Source: Rhizobiales bacterium 62-47 (GTDB lineage Bacteria > Pseudomonadota > Alphaproteobacteria > Rhizobiales > Xanthobacteraceae). From it: a stretch of 64,000 bases of DNA. Each line of letters begins with the position of its first letter. The stretch's first letter is position 1. The notes beneath the pieces are model-generated. The model had not been told where the DNA came from. It ran no database searches and was given only the letters and a program-made list of their open reading frames with translations. Both the position numbers and the translations under genes were made by a program. Of the stretch, positions 63,552 to 64,000 are shown piece after piece. Where the stretch lies: positions 372,001 through 436,000 of the forward strand of contig MKVX01000002.1 in the NCBI GenBank assembly GCA_001899255.1, given 5' to 3'.

Positions 63552-63815
63552 CTAGTCGTCGATCTCTTCCCTGGTCAGCGCGCCTGACCGGGGATCGACG
63601 TGAAACTCCATGATCTTGCCGTTCTTGACGCCCTTGCCTTCCCAGTGTCCGTCATCGGCCTCGAGACCCGTGATTTTGGTGTAGCCGTCGGCAGTGAGCT
63701 TCTGCATTACCTGTTCCTTGCTGATCCAATCCGCACCAGGTTGATCGGCGATGGCCGATCCCATGGTCAGAGCCAGCAGCGCCACGGCAGGCGCGATCTT
63801 ATGAAATGCGGCCAT
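63552..63815 (-). CDS. Small exported PepSY-domain protein
   Basis: An 87-residue protein with a signal peptide (about 1-23, ending SAIA) and one PepSY domain: WISKEQVMQKLTADGYTKITGLEADDGHWEGKGVKNGKIMEFHVDPRSGAL. PepSY domains are thought to bind or inhibit peptidases or sense the envelope. Starts at 63815 or the in-frame ATG at 63821. Convergent with matB, 6 bp after its stop. Confidence 0.88.
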   Translation of the reverse strand: MAAFHKIAPAVALLALTMGSAIADQPGADWISKEQVMQKLTADGYTKITGLEADDGHWEGKGVKNGKIMEFHVDPRSGALTREEIDD

Positions 63816-63900
63816 TTGCATCTCTCGCGGTTGGCGTTGAACCTGCCAAGCCAACCGCACGGTCGCACCATCGTTCCCGCCGCGCGGCACGGCGATAATG

Positions 63901-64000
63901 TCACACCTGACTGATGAGACTGATGACGAAGCGGCTGCCGACCGTCAGCAGATACAGCCCAAACGCGACCTCGAGCGTGCGTTTCGACAGCGAATGTGCC
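63901..64000 (-). CDS. C-terminal end of a TauE/SafE (TSUP) family permease (cut by window edge)
   Basis: The last 32 residues of a minus-strand gene that continues beyond 64000: SKRTLEVAFGLYLLTVGSRF and then VISLISQV before a TGA at 63901-63903. This Leu/Phe-rich final helix after a SKRTLE motif is the standard C terminus of sulfite-exporter TauE/SafE-type proteins. Only this end can be read, so substrate and length are unknown. Confidence 0.7.
   Translation of the reverse strand, partial: AHSLSKRTLEVAFGLYLLTVGSRFVISLISQV

Overview
This 64 kb window is almost entirely core chromosome of a high-GC alphaproteobacterium. Gene order, an mdh-sucC-sucD-sucA-sucB-SDR-lpd operon, DUF2794 and DUF4337 proteins, and dispersed palindromic repeats all point to Rhizobiales, most likely the Bradyrhizobium/Rhodopseudomonas group (Nitrobacteraceae). 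That assignment is inferred from protein character and synteny; no search was run. I see no prophage, transposase, CRISPR array, rRNA or tRNA, and no recognisable transcription-factor gene.

Layout. 1-3846 (minus): F1 ATP synthase genes atpH-atpA-atpG-atpD (atpD cut by the window edge), with an Ohr/OsmC peroxidase gene inserted between atpG and atpD. 4.5-9.7 kb: rlpA, priA, xerC, a DUF4337 membrane protein and a small membrane protein. 9.1-19.5 kb (minus): a TCA-cycle operon running mdh, sucC, sucD, sucA, sucB, SDR, lpd, membrane protein, with an intrinsic terminator just after mdh. 19.6-29.2 kb: zapE, thpR, a GDSL esterase divergent from a YbbA/YbbP-type ABC exporter, a Bax-inhibitor-1 protein, a GNAT enzyme, DUF2794, a candidate structured RNA and a DUF1223 protein. 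29.4-35.2 kb: acnA divergent from ccmA-ccmB-ccmC-ccmD-ccmG. 35.3-43.3 kb: HhH protein, yciB-ftsY, RluA-type synthase, dapF-mtaB, exported GyrI-like and SIMPL proteins, and a Tat-exported metallo-beta-lactamase-fold enzyme. 43.6-47.5 kb: ffh-rpsP-rimM-trmD-rplS, with palindromic repeats lodged upstream of rimM and trmD. 47.8-56.7 kb: leuC, leuD, leuB, asd, carbonic anhydrase, a citrate-lyase-like protein and several small exported proteins. 56.8-64 kb: an MFS transporter, then envelope redox genes (sodC, a molybdopterin oxidoreductase with its cytochrome b, a fasciclin protein), an SDR, malonyl-CoA synthase, a PepSY protein and the end of a TauE/SafE permease.

How it fits together. The genes cover oxidative energy metabolism (TCA cycle, ATP synthase, cytochrome c maturation), SRP-dependent export (ffh, ftsY), ribosome and tRNA modification, and leucine/lysine/threonine-family amino acid synthesis. 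Two aconitase-family Fe-S enzymes, acnA and leuC, each have an upstream palindrome resembling the iron control element bound by Irr, suggesting joint iron control together with the divergent ccm operon.

Most worth following up: the candidate structured RNA at about 28.10-28.28 kb with competing helices and a terminator; the ohr gene inside the ATP synthase operon; the two Irr-like boxes; the mdh/sucC terminator; and the repeats at the starts of rimM and trmD. I did not find a clear new defence or mobile system.
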